Part shown: positions 19,899-30,634 of the stretch, piece by piece
Layout: the number at the start of each line of letters is the position of its first letter
How positions within the stretch are numbered: position 1 is the stretch's first letter
Assembly: GCA_020002185.1 (NCBI GenBank)
Contig: CM034531.1
Span: 81,363,360-81,427,359, forward strand
Source: Paraescarpia echinospica
Lineage: Eukaryota > Annelida > Polychaeta > Sabellida > Siboglinidae
Reading direction: 5' to 3'
Length of the DNA: 64,000 nucleotides
Translations under genes and position numbers: made by a program
Notes under the pieces: generated by a model
What the model was told of the DNA's origin: nothing
The model's database searches: none
Seen by the model: the letters and a program-made list of their open reading frames with translations, nothing else

Positions 19899-21304
19899 TA
19901 TCTGCGCTTCTGCATGTGCATGACAATGTGATTCGGTGCATGGACAAACGCAAAGATGTGGTGCTGCTGCTAATTGATCTGAGCGCAGCATTTGATACAA
20001 TTGACCATGCCATTCTTTTAAACACACTGAGCAACACCATCGGCGTCGACGATCACTGTTTGTCATGGTTCGCTGCCTACTTACAACACAGACAATACAC
20101 GGTGTTGATTGCCGGTGAGCTGTCTAAACCTCACAGACTGACTTGCGGTGTCCTGCAGGGGTCAGTTCTGTTCACTATATATGACTCCTCTCACGTCGCT
20201 ACTCAACCACCAATGCATGGCATACCAGCTATATGACTCCTCTCACGTCGCTACTCAACCACCAATGCATGGCATACCAGCTATATGACTCCTCTCACGT
20301 CGCTACTCAACCACCATTGCATGGCATACCAGCTATATGACTCCTCTCACGTCGCTACTCAACCACCAATGCATGGCATACCAGCTATATGACTCCTCTC
20401 ACGTCGCTACTCAACCACCAATGCATGGCATACCAGCTATATGCAGATGACATCCAACTTTTACAAGAATTTAGCCTGAGCGATAATATTTCACCCGACA
20501 TTGCCATCACGAAAATAGAACTCTGTGTCACCAGTATCCGTCAATGGTTGAAAACCAACATGCTAAACAACAACTAAAACTTAATGATGACAAAACAGAG
20601 ATCATCATCATCCAACCGAAATCGGCACGCGAAAATGTTCTTTCTGACGGTGTAACTATCGGAAACGTTCGCCTGTTACCCAACACACACGCCAGAAACT
20701 TAGGGGTGACCTTTGATTCTAATATGTCCCTTGAGCGACACGTAACTAACATTTGTAGAAATGCGTATTACCACCTCCATAGCATTGGACGCATTCGTCG
20801 ATACTTAGACAAAGAACACACAAAACAACTTGTGCATGCGCTAGTCATTTCGCGAATTGACTGCTGCAATAGTCTTCTTAATGGATTGCCAACGATAGTA
20901 ATTGAGAAACTACAACGTGTCCAAAATGCATGTGCTCGTATCATAACGATGCGGTCGAAACGAGACCACGTCACGCCCATGCTCTTGGACCTGCACTGGC
21001 TTCCTGTGAAAAGTCGCATTATTTTCAAGACCCTACTTCTCACTTTCAAATGCCTTCATGGGCTCGCACCTCCATATCTATCAGCACTTCTATCGCCCAA
21101 CACGCTGTCTACGCTCCTCCGAACAGCTACTCCTTAATTAAACAACCCACTACCCGAACTAAAGTCGATGAACGAGCATTCTCTTGGGCAGCTCCAAGAG
21201 CATGGCATCAACTACCACTCACAGCGCGCCAATGCACTAGTGTCAATCGGTTTAAAGTGGCACTGAAGACGCATCTTTTCACAAATTATTTTAACCTTCG
21301 ATGA
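19893..21304 (+). pseudogene. CR1-like reverse transcriptase remnant
   Basis: The start is the ORF's junction with the array; genuine RT sequence begins about 19899. Motif A is LLIDLSAAFDTIDHAILL, motif B GVLQGSVL and motif C YADDIQLL. Then come NLGVTFDSNMS, SRIDCCNSLLNGLP, RVQNACARII, LHWLPVKSRIIFKTLLLTFK and CLHGLAPPYL, and the C-terminal RAFSWAAPRAWHQLP...LKTHLF. Between motifs B and C a 52-bp segment is tandemly repeated five times, shifting frame. Further frame changes occur near 20575 and 21130. The motifs are those of CR1/L2-type LINEs. Confidence 0.88.
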
Positions 21305-21544
21305 TCATAATAATACTTTTATTTTAATTAATTTAGTATTATAATTAATATATCTTAATGGTTTGCATAATTGTGTTTATTTATATATTTTAAGACAGTA
21401 GAGTGGATTTTACTTAGTAGTAATGATTGCATAGTATTTTTAAACTATACACCGTATGATGTTATTTAATTATTTATTTGCATTAACCATTGTAAAGCGC
21501 CCCAGAAAAATTATTTGGATGGGGCGCTATATAAGAAATAAATA
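19899..21544 (+). mobile_element. CR1-like LINE 3' fragment inserted in the 24-bp array
   Basis: This is a 5'-truncated non-LTR retrotransposon. It starts within the reverse transcriptase and ends with a stem-loop (gcgcccc ... ggggcgc, 21499-21528) followed by an A-rich tail (taagaaataaataattatt). The array breaks at gctatct and resumes with atctcctcc, leaving a probable 4-5 bp duplication (atct). The coding part is broken by an internal tandem expansion and frameshifts, so the copy is dead. Confidence 0.85.
20179..20438 (+). repeat. 52-bp tandem expansion inside a reverse transcriptase
   Basis: There are five near-identical units starting at 20181, 20233, 20285, 20337 and 20389, each beginning atgactcctctcacgtcgct. 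The ancestral single unit encodes the segment between QGSVL and YADD. Because 52 is not a multiple of three, each added copy moves the frame. Confidence 0.93.
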
Positions 21545-22969
21545 ATTATTATCTCCTCCAATCAACATCATGCTATCTCCTCCACTCAACATCATACTAT
21601 CTCCTCCAATTAACATCATGTTACCTCCTCCAATCAACATCATGCTATCTCCTCCAATCAACATCATGCTATCTCCTCCAATCAACACCAGGCTACCTCC
21701 TCCAATCAACATTATGCTACCTCCTCCAATCAACATCATGCTACTTCTTCCAATCAACATCATGCTACTTCTTCCAATCAACATCATGCTACTTCTTCCA
21801 ATCAACATCATGCTACTTCTTCCAATCAACATCATGCTACTTCCTCCAATCAACATCATGCTACTTCCTCCAATCAACATCATGCTACCTCCTCCAATCA
21901 ACATCATGCTACCTCCTCCAATCAACATCATGCTACCTCCTCCAATCAACATCATGCTACCTCCTCCAATCAACATCATCCTACCTCCTCCAATCAACAT
22001 CATGCCACCTCCTCCAATCAACATCATGCTACTTCCTCCAATCAACATCATGCTACTTCCTCCAATCAACATCATGCTATCTCCTCCAATCAACATCACG
22101 CTACATCCTCCAATCAACATCATGCTATCTCCTCCAATCAACATCATCCTACCTCCTCCAATCAACATCATGCTATCTCCTCCAATCAACATCATGCCAC
22201 CTCCTCCAATCAACATCATGCTACATCCTCCAATCAACATCATCCTACCTCCTCCAATAAACATCATGCTATCTACTCCAATCAACATCATCCTACCTCC
22301 TCCAATCAACATCATCCTACCTCCTCCAATCAACATCATGCAACCTCCTCCAATCAACGTCACGCCATCTCCTCCAATCAACCTCATGCCACCTCCTCCA
22401 ATCAACATCATGCCACCTCCTCCAATCAACATCATGCTACTTCCTCCAATCAACATCATGCTACATCCTCCAATCAACATCATGCTATCTCCTCCAATCA
22501 ACATCATGGTACCTCCTCCAATTAACATCATCCTACCTCCTCCAATCAACATCATGCAACCTCCTCCAATCAACATCATGCTATCTCCTCCAATCAACAA
22601 TATGCTACCTCCTCCAATCAAGATCATGCTATCTCCTCCAATCAACATCATGCTACCTCTTCCAATGAACATCATCCTACCTCCTCCAATCAACATCATG
22701 CTATATCCTCCAATCAACATCATCCTACCTCCTCCAATCAACATCATCCTACCTCCTCCAATCAACATCATGCAACCTCCTCCAATCAACATCATGCTAT
22801 CTCCTCCAATCAACATCATGCCACCTCCTCCAATCAACATCATGCTACCTCCTCCAATCAACATCATGCTACTTCCTCCAATCAACATCATGCTACTTCC
22901 TCCAATCAACATCATGCTACTTCCTCCAATCAACATCATGCTATCTCCTCCAATCAACATCATGGTACC
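21545..22969. repeat. 24-bp minisatellite, block 2 (about 59 copies)
   Basis: Same unit as block 1, in register after the LINE tail. It ends with a variant unit catcatggtacc where the BEL/Pao element entered. Confidence 0.95.
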
Positions 22970-23307
22970 TGTAGACGCCCAGATCAAATATAATAATAAC
23001 TTGTGAGGTGCGGATTTACTACGGATTTATTCAATAGTTGAATTGAACAGTGTTGTTCAAAAACAAATAAAATTCAAATGAAAATAAATTCAATGAAAAT
23101 AAAATCGAATAGAATCGTCAAATCTGTAGCCTCTTGATCTGGCGCTAAATACAACAATACGGCAGTAAATATAGCCGCTGTTTCAATATCGAAAAAGCTG
23201 TCTAAAAATGCCCGGATGGACGCGCTCGCATCTGAGCCCGCTACGAAAGGTAAACAAATCAAACGAGTCACGTGACTCACGTGGGCAGCAGCATACATGC
23301 AGTTACA
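22970..23307 (-). repeat. BEL/Pao 3' LTR (338 bp)
   Basis: It reads TG...CA on the minus strand, preceded on that strand by the purine-rich ggtgggag, a plausible polypurine tract. It has one copy of the 10-bp atagaatcg(a/t) unit that is expanded in the other LTR. Confidence 0.93.
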
Positions 23308-23422
23308 CTCCCACCAAACTCACCCCGAACCCCCAAAAAAACCATTCTAAATGTCTACGTAAAGAGGAGTGAGTTTCCCATAATTAAACACGGAAGCGCG
23401 CATAGACGGAATTGTCTGACCT

Positions 23423-23596
23423 TTAAGCCGAGAGCAGAAGGACAAGTTTCTGGATCGGGCGTTCCAGAATAGTATCACGAAGACATACCTTGACTTTCCG
23501 CACTAGACCGTCTTTGCCTGGAGTAACTTCTACCACTCGGGCAAGCGGCCACTCACTGCGTGCAGTGTCCTCAGATAGAATGACTACGTCACCCAC
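23423..23596 (-). pseudogene. BEL/Pao pol C-terminal tail beyond a nonsense codon
   Basis: This is in the same frame as the segment at 23597-24082 and follows its TAG stop directly. It encodes the conserved BEL integrase tail (VGDVVILSED, WPLARVVEV, GKDGLVRKVKV) and ends at TAA (23423-23425). The TAG therefore looks like a single nonsense substitution in a longer pol frame. Confidence 0.85.
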
Positions 23597-24082
23597 CTAG
23601 AAGTTTCGTCTCGGCCTGTTCCATCTCTGTCTGCTGGTGATATTCGCCAGATACTCTCGTTTCCAGCGACTCCAGAAACTTTCTGCGAGAAACTGTACTC
23701 TCCTCCAGCGTTTCCTGGCGAAGACGTCTTCTCGAACGAACTCACCGGGGGGAGGAAGTGCGACTCGTCCCTTCATCGTCAGCAACTGATTCGGTGCAAG
23801 AGGCACGGGACTCATCGGATCGTTGATGTTCTCGACTGTCAATGGACGACTATTCACAATCGACATAGACTCGTAGAGGAATGTTCGTAAAGATGCGCTA
23901 TCCAGTCGACCCTGGGACATGTCAATGATGGATGTGAGGATGCTCCGCACAGTTCGAATTTGACGCTCCCAAACTCCTCCGACATGACTAGAATGAGGCG
24001 GGTTCATCACAAATTCGCACTGCTTCGCATCAAGAAACACCTTGATCCTGGCCGCATCTAGCTCCCGCAAGGCCTCCTTCAA
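23597..24082 (-). pseudogene. BEL/Pao integrase, distal core and C-terminal part
   Basis: It carries the third catalytic acidic residue of the DDE integrase in PPHSSHVGGVWERQIR, then MSPVPLAPNQLL and the domain with FWSRWKREYLANI. It is separated from the first two catalytic aspartates by a frameshift near 24080 and closed by a TAG at 23597-23599. Confidence 0.9.
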
Positions 24083-25239
24083 CTCACACCGACGAAGTTG
24101 GTTCCTTGGTCAGAACGTAGTTGTTGGACTGGGCCTCTGATGGCTATGAAACATCGCAATGCATTCAGAAATGCGTCGGTGGACATGTCGTCCAACATCT
24201 CGATGTGCACGGCTCTCGAGCTCATGCACGTGAACAATAGACCGTAACGTTTATGCTCCTTCCTGACGTCCTTGACCAAAAAGGGTCCAAAGCAGTCCAC
24301 GCCGCAGAAGGTGAAGGGGGGAGAAGGCTCCACTCTGTCCTCTGGAAGATTGGCCATCTTCTGTTCTCCCAATTGTCCTCGCATCCTTCGGCATCTCACA
24401 CATCGACTGATGTAGGCGGCTATGGCCTTGCTGCTGTGTACAATCCACAGGCCGTTCGACCGTAACTCGTTCAGCGTGATTCCTCTACCTTGGTGTTGCG
24501 TGGCCGCGTGGTGGTGGCCAATGATCAACGATGTCACGTGGCCGTTCGGAGGTAGCAGGATGGGACATCGTACATCGAACGACAGTGAAGAGCACTGGAT
24601 CCTGCCACCCACTCGAAGAATGCCATCGTCGTCAACGAATGGATCGAGACCACACAGCCGACTGTTCGACTTCAGCTGGGTCTTCTCTCTTGCAGCTGTG
24701 ATTTCTTCGGAGTAAACGCTCCTCTGAACCTGTGAAATTATCCACAGCTCAGCGTCTCTTCTCTCTTGGACAGAAGACAGGCCATCCCCTGTTGTCACCT
24801 GTTTCTGAGCGATACGTCGCAGTCGTGCCACCGCTCTCACTGCCTTGTCCCAGCTGGAGAATCGGGACATACGTTCTAGCAGGCAGAAGGTCTGGGCGTG
24901 CGTAGCAAGAATGTGAACGTGTCTCACTTCCGGGTAGCCAACTGCTAACTCAGGATCTGACTCACGCGTGCCGAAAGTGATATCGCTTTCCCAGAGGATC
25001 TTCGGTCCCACGAACCAGTTGGACACCTGCAGTCCTTCAGCGGTCAGCCCTCTAGATGCGTGATCCGCTGGATTATCGTCTGACTTTACGTACTTCCACT
25101 GTTGAGGTGTAGTACGGTCTCGGATGCGCTGGACTCTGTTGGCAACGAACGTGTGAAAACGTCTTGCCTCGTTGCTGATATAGCCGAGCACTACCTCCGA
25201 ATCTGTCCAAAAGTATTCGTCTAGACGTTCGTAGTCCAA
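24079..25239 (-). pseudogene. BEL/Pao RNase H end and integrase zinc finger plus core start
   Basis: It begins in the RNase H and connection region (WTDSEVVLGYI, WKYVKSDDNPADHASRG). Then follow the HHCC zinc finger (HHHAATQHQGRG ... CVRCRRMRG) and the integrase core with CGVDCFGPF and LRSDQGTNF, two of the three DDE residues. It is out of frame with the upstream gag-pol segment. Confidence 0.93.
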
Positions 25240-28200
25240 TTCGTCGGCAAGTAGTCACCTTCGTAGGTGCGACTCGGGATTTTCCCATCACCAAGCTACA
25301 ATGGACTGAGCCACTGTCATCCTTGAAACGTAGGTAGGAGCACTGTCCGTAACCTACACAGCTTGCATCCGAGAAATGATGCAACTCTACGTTCGTGACG
25401 GTTCCGAAGTTCCGAGGATGATAGCATCGCGGAATTGTCAAGTTCTGTAGACGCATCAGGTCGTTCCTCCAGCACTCCCACCGAGGACGCAGTTCGTCTG
25501 GGAGGGGTTCGTCCCAACCAGTTCCGCGTCTGCACATCTCTTGCAGAACTCGCTTGCCCTCAAGCACAAAGGGGGCGATGAATCCCAAAGGATCGTAAAG
25601 CGAAGCGACCGTAGAGAGAATGCCACGGCGAGTCAGGGGTTGATCCTTCAGTGTGATGCGGAATTGAAATTGGTCAGACTCGACACACCAGTGTATGCCA
25701 AGGGCTCTCTCGACAGGCAACTGATCAAAGACGAGGTCCAGGCCCTTCAGATCATCTGCTCTCTCCGCAGGCGGTATACTCGCCATGACAGCACGGTCGT
25801 TGGAAAGGAACTTATGTAAGTGGAGGTTACCTCGGCTGCAAAGTTCTCTCACCTCATTAGCCAGCGCGATTGCTGATGCTGCATCCGACACACTGGTGAC
25901 ACCGTCATCAACGTAAAAGTTTCGTCGGATAAACTTAGCCGCCGTCGGAAACTCTGCCTCGTGTTGTCCAGCAAGATGTTGCAGACCGTAGTTCGCACAG
26001 CCGGGCGAAGACGTGGCACCGAAAATGTGCACCTTCATCCGGTACTGTGCAGCTTCTTGAGTCGTGTCGCCATCCTCCCACCAAAGGAAGCGTAGGAAGT
26101 CTCGATCTCCTGGATCAACGCGAAATCGATGGAACATCTTCTGGATGTCGCACATCAGAGCCACCGGTTCCTGACGAAAACGAAGGAGTACTCCGGTGAG
26201 CCCGTTCGTGAGGTCAGGTCCAGTCAGGAGGTGTTCATTGAGGCAAGTGCCTCCATATCGGGCTGAACAGTCGAACACGACGCGAATCTTGTCTGGCTTC
26301 TGACTGTTGTAAACGCCATGATGGGGAACGTACCATGTTCCTCCCTCTGGGCCTTCCGTTGTTACCTTCTCAGCATCTCCATTCTCAATGACGTCACTCA
26401 TGAACTTTGAGTAGTGTTTGAGGTACGTCTCATTGCGCTCCAGCTTCTTCTTCAAGTGGCCCAGTCGAATCAGGGCAAGACGTTTGTCGTTTGGAAGAAG
26501 CGGGCGGTTTTTGAACGGGAGTGGCATCTCGTAGAAGCCGTCCTCGTCCTGACGAATGCCTCGCTCTAACTTGTGCAGAAACAACAAGTCTTCTTGTGAG
26601 GTTCGTTTGTCGTCAGGTCCGCAGTCTATGAAGTCTGACTCCAGTAACTTGATGGCATCAGATGGCATCACTGCGGGCAATTCCTTCACGGCAATGCGAT
26701 GACTAATCGCGACATCATGAGGAAGGCGTGATGGACTGGCACAGCCAATGATGTTCCACCCCAAGTCCGTTCTTTGGGCGTATGGTTCGCCATCTCTGCC
26801 GGTGATCACCTGCCGTGGTGTCAGTGCCTGCGAGCAGTCATATCCAATCAGAAGACCCACGTCGCAGTGCTGCCGAGCAGGTATCTCATTTGCTATGCTT
26901 GTCAAGTGTCGCCAACAATTGGCGGTCGTGTTCGTCGGAATGTGCTCGTCATCAAAGGGGATGCAGTCTTTCGTGTAGGTCGGTGGAAGTGTGATGCGAA
27001 CGTCTGAGCTAAAACCTCTCACGCTCAGTCCAGTGACTCGCTGGCAATCGATGACTGAATCCCGTGTGGTCATCGTGGTCAGCTTCAGTCGCACTGGCTC
27101 CGCATTGGCCATGAGCTGGTCGCTGGCGTCTTGCGTCACAAAGGTGGTGTCACTTTGTGTATCCAGGAGCGCATACACCAACGTCTCCTTCCCTGGGTGA
27201 CTCAAGTTAGAGACCCATACGGGAACCACCGTCGATGTGTTGGTTGCGCCACCTCCTGAAACACTAAGCGAGACCGCCGACTCCACCTTAGGCTGAGATT
27301 CGTCTTCTCTTGAAGTTTGCGGTTCTTCTCGGTCTGCGGTTTTCGGCTTGAAGTTCTCGTAGTGCAAACATGTCGGGTGCTGTTTGTCGCACCTTTCACA
27401 GGATTCCTTCGACCTGCAATCTTTAGAGAGGTGACCAGACTTCAAGCAGCCGAAACACAGGCGATTGTCTCGGACAAATTTCCGCTTCTCATCGGACGTC
27501 TTCCTAGCGAATGCGAAGCACGTGGCAATCGAATGTCCGTCTCTGTTGCAGAATCGACAGGAACGCCGATCCACCGTTAAAGGCTGGACCGGAACTCCCT
27601 TAGTCGTCAGCGTCTTGCCCCGTCTCTCTTCTCTTGTGTGAGTCGTGGCCGGTCGAGTGCCGGGCGAAGGGATGCGGGCTAGACCCTTCATGGCGTGCAG
27701 AGAAGAGATCGGGTTGCACGCGACCTGCGCCTCTTCTGTAGCGAACTCGACGAGCCTGCTGAAAGGCGGGTAGCCGTTGTTCGCCCGAGTAGCAGCAAAC
27801 ACCAACCGGTTCCACCTGGAAATCATCCAGTCTGGTAGCCGGCTTATGACCCGTTGGCTCTCGTGGCAGCTGTCGAGTGATTGCAAACCCGGGACTAAAC
27901 TCATGGCCGCCTTGCAGCTCATCAAAAAGTCTGCGAAGCGCCGAACACCTTCACTGTCGCCGGAACCGATCTTCGGCCAAGAGAACAACTTCTCACGGTA
28001 GGCTTGACCGACACTGAAGGGGTCGCCGTACCGCTGGTCTAGGATGGCCCACGCCTGTGTGTATGACGACTCAGTGTTCAGCAGGAAGCAGCTCTCCAGG
28101 ACTTGTCTCACATGTCCTCCAACATATCTCCTCAGATAGTGCATCCTCTCGATGGGAGAATGACACTTGCACTCTATCAGTGCGAGGAAAGACATCTTCC

Positions 28201-29053
28201 ACTCAGTGTAGCCCAACAGATCACCTGTGAAGACCGTGGGTTCCGGAGCTGGCAATCGATTGAACCCTATCGACTCTGTGAACGCTCTCACCAAGGCAAC
28301 AGTGGGGTCGGCTTCAGTGGGGGCCAAGGCTGGCACGGAGTGGACGGGACTCACCTCCTGGTTGACAAATGGTTTCCCTTCTTCCAGCATGCTCTCCAGT
28401 TCATCAACATCCCTACCTTGATCATCTGCGTCGTACACCATGAGCTTGGCACGTGCTTCTTCAACTTCCTGCTCCACTTCCATACGTGCCAAATCCCTCC
28501 GCATCGCCTCGATCTCCGCCTCCTTCCTCTCCTTCTCTTGGAGCGTCTTCAGCTTCACTTCCTTAGCAGCGAGTTCGGCAGCGGCCTTGAGACGTTGCGC
28601 TGACGAACTGAGCGTGCTGGCTGAACGACGACTCTGTCGAGACAATGAAACAGTCGGAGCAAACACGGATCCACTCAAGCGGGACTGAAAGCGTCGTACC
28701 TCCGCCACGTCTACCTCTTCGCCTTCCAACCTACGGTGTAAATAGCCAGTCAGCGTCTTTGCAGCTGACTCGCAAGCGTCAACTCGCCGTCGTATCTCCT
28801 GCTGCGGCACATCGAGTTTACGTAAACTTTCATATGCCTGCTCGACCTCCAAACAGCTTACCTCGTTTGTCGGCAGGATGCCACGAAGAGTATCGTTCGT
28901 GCAGAAACGTTCCAACTGTTTCCAGCTGGCATTAGCAGCCTCCTTCCAAGACCTGCACTTCTGATGGAAGACGATCAACTGAGCCTCAACAATACTTACT
29001 TCCTGATCTAAATTCGGTGGCTGGACGCTCGCATCACTACCCTTGGACTCCAT
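25073..29053 (-). CDS. BEL/Pao gag-protease-reverse transcriptase polyprotein
   Basis: It starts at ATG 29053 (MESKGSDASVQPPNLDQEVS) and stays open for 1,326 codons. Gag carries a coiled coil (roughly residues 150-205), then zinc knuckles around 495-560 (CRFCNRDGHSIATC, CFGCLKSGHLSKDC). Protease has ALLDTQSDTTF near 626. Reverse transcriptase has VALMCDIQKMFH and NFYVDDG (about 1047). RNase H begins with HHFSDASCVGYG (about 1226). After VMGKSRVAPTKVTT the frame becomes nonsense for about 60 residues. By comparison with the family, a short deletion or frameshift near 25,255 has removed part of RNase H and shifted the frame. Confidence 0.93.
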   Translation of the reverse strand: MESKGSDASVQPPNLDQEVSIVEAQLIVFHQKCRSWKEAANASWKQLERFCTNDTLRGILPTNEVSCLEVEQAYESLRKLDVPQQEIRRRVDACESAAKTLTGYLHRRLEGEEVDVAEVRRFQSRLSGSVFAPTVSLSRQSRRSASTLSSSAQRLKAAAELAAKEVKLKTLQEKERKEAEIEAMRRDLARMEVEQEVEEARAKLMVYDADDQGRDVDELESMLEEGKPFVNQEVSPVHSVPALAPTEADPTVALVRAFTESIGFNRLPAPEPTVFTGDLLGYTEWKMSFLALIECKCHSPIERMHYLRRYVGGHVRQVLESCFLLNTESSYTQAWAILDQRYGDPFSVGQAYREKLFSWPKIGSGDSEGVRRFADFLMSCKAAMSLVPGLQSLDSCHESQRVISRLPDWMISRWNRLVFAATRANNGYPPFSRLVEFATEEAQVACNPISSLHAMKGLARIPSPGTRPATTHTREERRGKTLTTKGVPVQPLTVDRRSCRFCNRDGHSIATCFAFARKTSDEKRKFVRDNRLCFGCLKSGHLSKDCRSKESCERCDKQHPTCLHYENFKPKTADREEPQTSREDESQPKVESAVSLSVSGGGATNTSTVVPVWVSNLSHPGKETLVYALLDTQSDTTFVTQDASDQLMANAEPVRLKLTTMTTRDSVIDCQRVTGLSVRGFSSDVRITLPPTYTKDCIPFDDEHIPTNTTANCWRHLTSIANEIPARQHCDVGLLIGYDCSQALTPRQVITGRDGEPYAQRTDLGWNIIGCASPSRLPHDVAISHRIAVKELPAVMPSDAIKLLESDFIDCGPDDKRTSQEDLLFLHKLERGIRQDEDGFYEMPLPFKNRPLLPNDKRLALIRLGHLKKKLERNETYLKHYSKFMSDVIENGDAEKVTTEGPEGGTWYVPHHGVYNSQKPDKIRVVFDCSARYGGTCLNEHLLTGPDLTNGLTGVLLRFRQEPVALMCDIQKMFHRFRVDPGDRDFLRFLWWEDGDTTQEAAQYRMKVHIFGATSSPGCANYGLQHLAGQHEAEFPTAAKFIRRNFYVDDGVTSVSDAASAIALANEVRELCSRGNLHLHKFLSNDRAVMASIPPAERADDLKGLDLVFDQLPVERALGIHWCVESDQFQFRITLKDQPLTRRGILSTVASLYDPLGFIAPFVLEGKRVLQEMCRRGTGWDEPLPDELRPRWECWRNDLMRLQNLTIPRCYHPRNFGTVTNVELHHFSDASCVGYGQCSYLRFKDDSGSVHCSLVMGKSRVAPTKVTTCRRIGLRTSRRILLDRFGGSARLYQQRGKTFSHVRCQQSPAHPRPYYTSTVEVRKVRR

Positions 29054-30191
29054 GTTAATTTGTAATTGTGCTGATAATCGGCACCGGGTCCAAATGAGAG
29101 GGGGACGGGACAGCCAATGTTCTATCTACAAAAATACTTAAGCGACAGTAATGTAAACAATTGCAAATGGCAAATTACGCGCGACTTAATTGTACCGTTA
29201 TAGCAAATCGCTGATACCCACATGAGACGCTCAACTATTTAGCTAAACAATAGTAATACAAAGTATTATAAAAAAACAAATTAATGCCAATATAAAAATA
29301 TCGAAGTACTATTCAACATAGTTCGTATACATGCTAGACCTGGATAGCATTCGAGTAGCTCTCCGTTAGTGGCAATGCACGTTTAGCAAGTGTCACTATG
29401 TGGCATCCCGTGCTGGTGTTGGCCGCTCGACGTGTCGACGTGACAGCTCGTGTTCGTGTTGGCCGCCGGAAGTGACAGCTCGTATTCGCCGCCCGAAGTG
29501 ACAGCTCGTGTTGGCCGCCCGAAGTGACAGCCCGTGTTGGCCGCCCGAAGTGACAGCCCGTGTTGGCCGCCCGATGTGACAGCCCGTGTTGGCCGCCCGA
29601 AGTGACAGCCCGTGTTGGCCGCCCGAAGTGACAGCCCGTGTTGGCCGCCCGAAGTGACAGCCCGTGTTGGCCGCCCGAAGTGACAGCCCGTGTTGGCCGC
29701 CCGAAGTGACAGCCCGTGTTGGCCGCCCGAAGTGACAGCCCGTGTTGGCCGCCCGATGTGACAGCCCGTGTTGGCCGCCCGATGTGACAGCCCGTGTTGG
29801 CCGCCCGAAGTGACAGCCCGTGTTGGCCGCCCGAAGTGACAGCCCGTGTTGGCCGCCCGATGTGACAGCCCGTGTTGGCCGCCCGATGTGACAGCCCGTG
29901 TTGGCCGCCCGATGTGACAGCCCGTGTTGGCCGCCCGAAGTGACAGCCCGTGTTGGCCGCCCGAAGTGACAGCCCGTGTTGGCCGCCCGAAGTGACAGCC
30001 CGTGTTGGCCGCCCGATGTGACAGCCCGTGTTGGCCGCCCGATGTGACAGCCCGTGTTGGCCGCCCGAAGTGACAGCCCGTGTTGGCCGCCCGAAGTGAC
30101 AGCCCGTGACGTAGTGACGTACCGCAAGCCGATGGACGGTAATCTTCTGTGAGATCTTCTTTATATACCGGCCCGGAGGTACAGATTTGAC
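29054..30191 (-). repeat. BEL/Pao leader filled by a 26-bp minisatellite
   Basis: Between gag and the 5' LTR, about 24 copies of gaagtgacagcccgtgttgg followed by ccgccc occupy roughly 29500-30105, with decayed copies from 29400. Alternation of gaagtg and gatgtg marks subtypes. The frames reading GGQHGLSLRAANTGCHFGRP are repeat artefacts. Next to the LTR, the minus strand has a tatataaag box near 30160. Confidence 0.9.
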
Positions 30192-30629
30192 TGTAGACGC
30201 CCAGATCAAATATAATAATAACTTGTGAGGTGCGGATTTACTGCGGATTTATTCAATAGTTGAATTGAACAGTGTTGTTCAAAAACAAATAAAATTCAAA
30301 TGAAAATAAATTCAATGAAAATAAAATCGAATAGAATCGAATAGAATCGAATAGAATCGACTAGAATCGAATAGAATCGAATAGAATCGAATATAATCGA
30401 ATAGAATCGAATAGAATCGAATAGAATCGAATAGAATCGTCAAATCTGTAGCCTCTTGATCTGGCGCTAAATACAACAATACGGCAGTAAATATAGCCGC
30501 TGTTCCAATATCGAAAAAGCTGTCTAAAAATGCCTGGATGGACGCGCTCGCATCTGAGCCCGCTACGAAAGGTAAACAAATCAAACGAGTCACGTGACTC
30601 ACGTGGGCAGCAGCATACATGCAGTTACA
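30192..30629 (-). repeat. BEL/Pao 5' LTR (438 bp) with 10-bp expansion
   Basis: It matches the 3' LTR except for three substitutions and eleven tandem copies of atagaatcga (30331-30440) where the other LTR has one. That accounts exactly for the 100-bp length difference. Confidence 0.95.
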
Positions 30630-30634
30630 GTACC

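Larger units (their letters stand above)
22970..30629 (-). mobile_element. BEL/Pao LTR retrotransposon, complete ends, inactive
   Basis: The two LTRs (22970-23307 and 30192-30629) begin TGTAGACGCC and end GCAGTTACA on the plus strand. They are flanked by the 5-bp direct repeat GTACC (22965-22969 and 30630-30634), which is also continuous with the interrupted 24-bp array. Coding sequence is on the minus strand, so the right LTR is the 5' LTR. The order is gag with zinc knuckles, protease, reverse transcriptase, RNase H, integrase, as in BEL/Pao. LTRs differ by three substitutions and one 100-bp repeat expansion, implying a fairly recent insertion. Coding breaks make it non-autonomous. No convincing tRNA primer site was seen next to the 5' LTR. 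Confidence 0.95.

Noticed and set aside
15895..20236. Giant open frames of about 1,340 and 1,400 residues (SSNQHHAT and PPINIMLP repeats), and MMLIGGGS frames on the other strand
   Set aside because: They are the 24-bp array read in frames that happen to lack stops. Several frames on both strands are equally open, and the frames run on into a LINE fragment. There is no sign of codon-level constraint.
29334..30209. Frame of 291 codons next to the BEL 5' LTR as a possible accessory protein
   Set aside because: Almost all of it is the 26-bp leader array, and a second frame is equally open. It begins inside the LTR.
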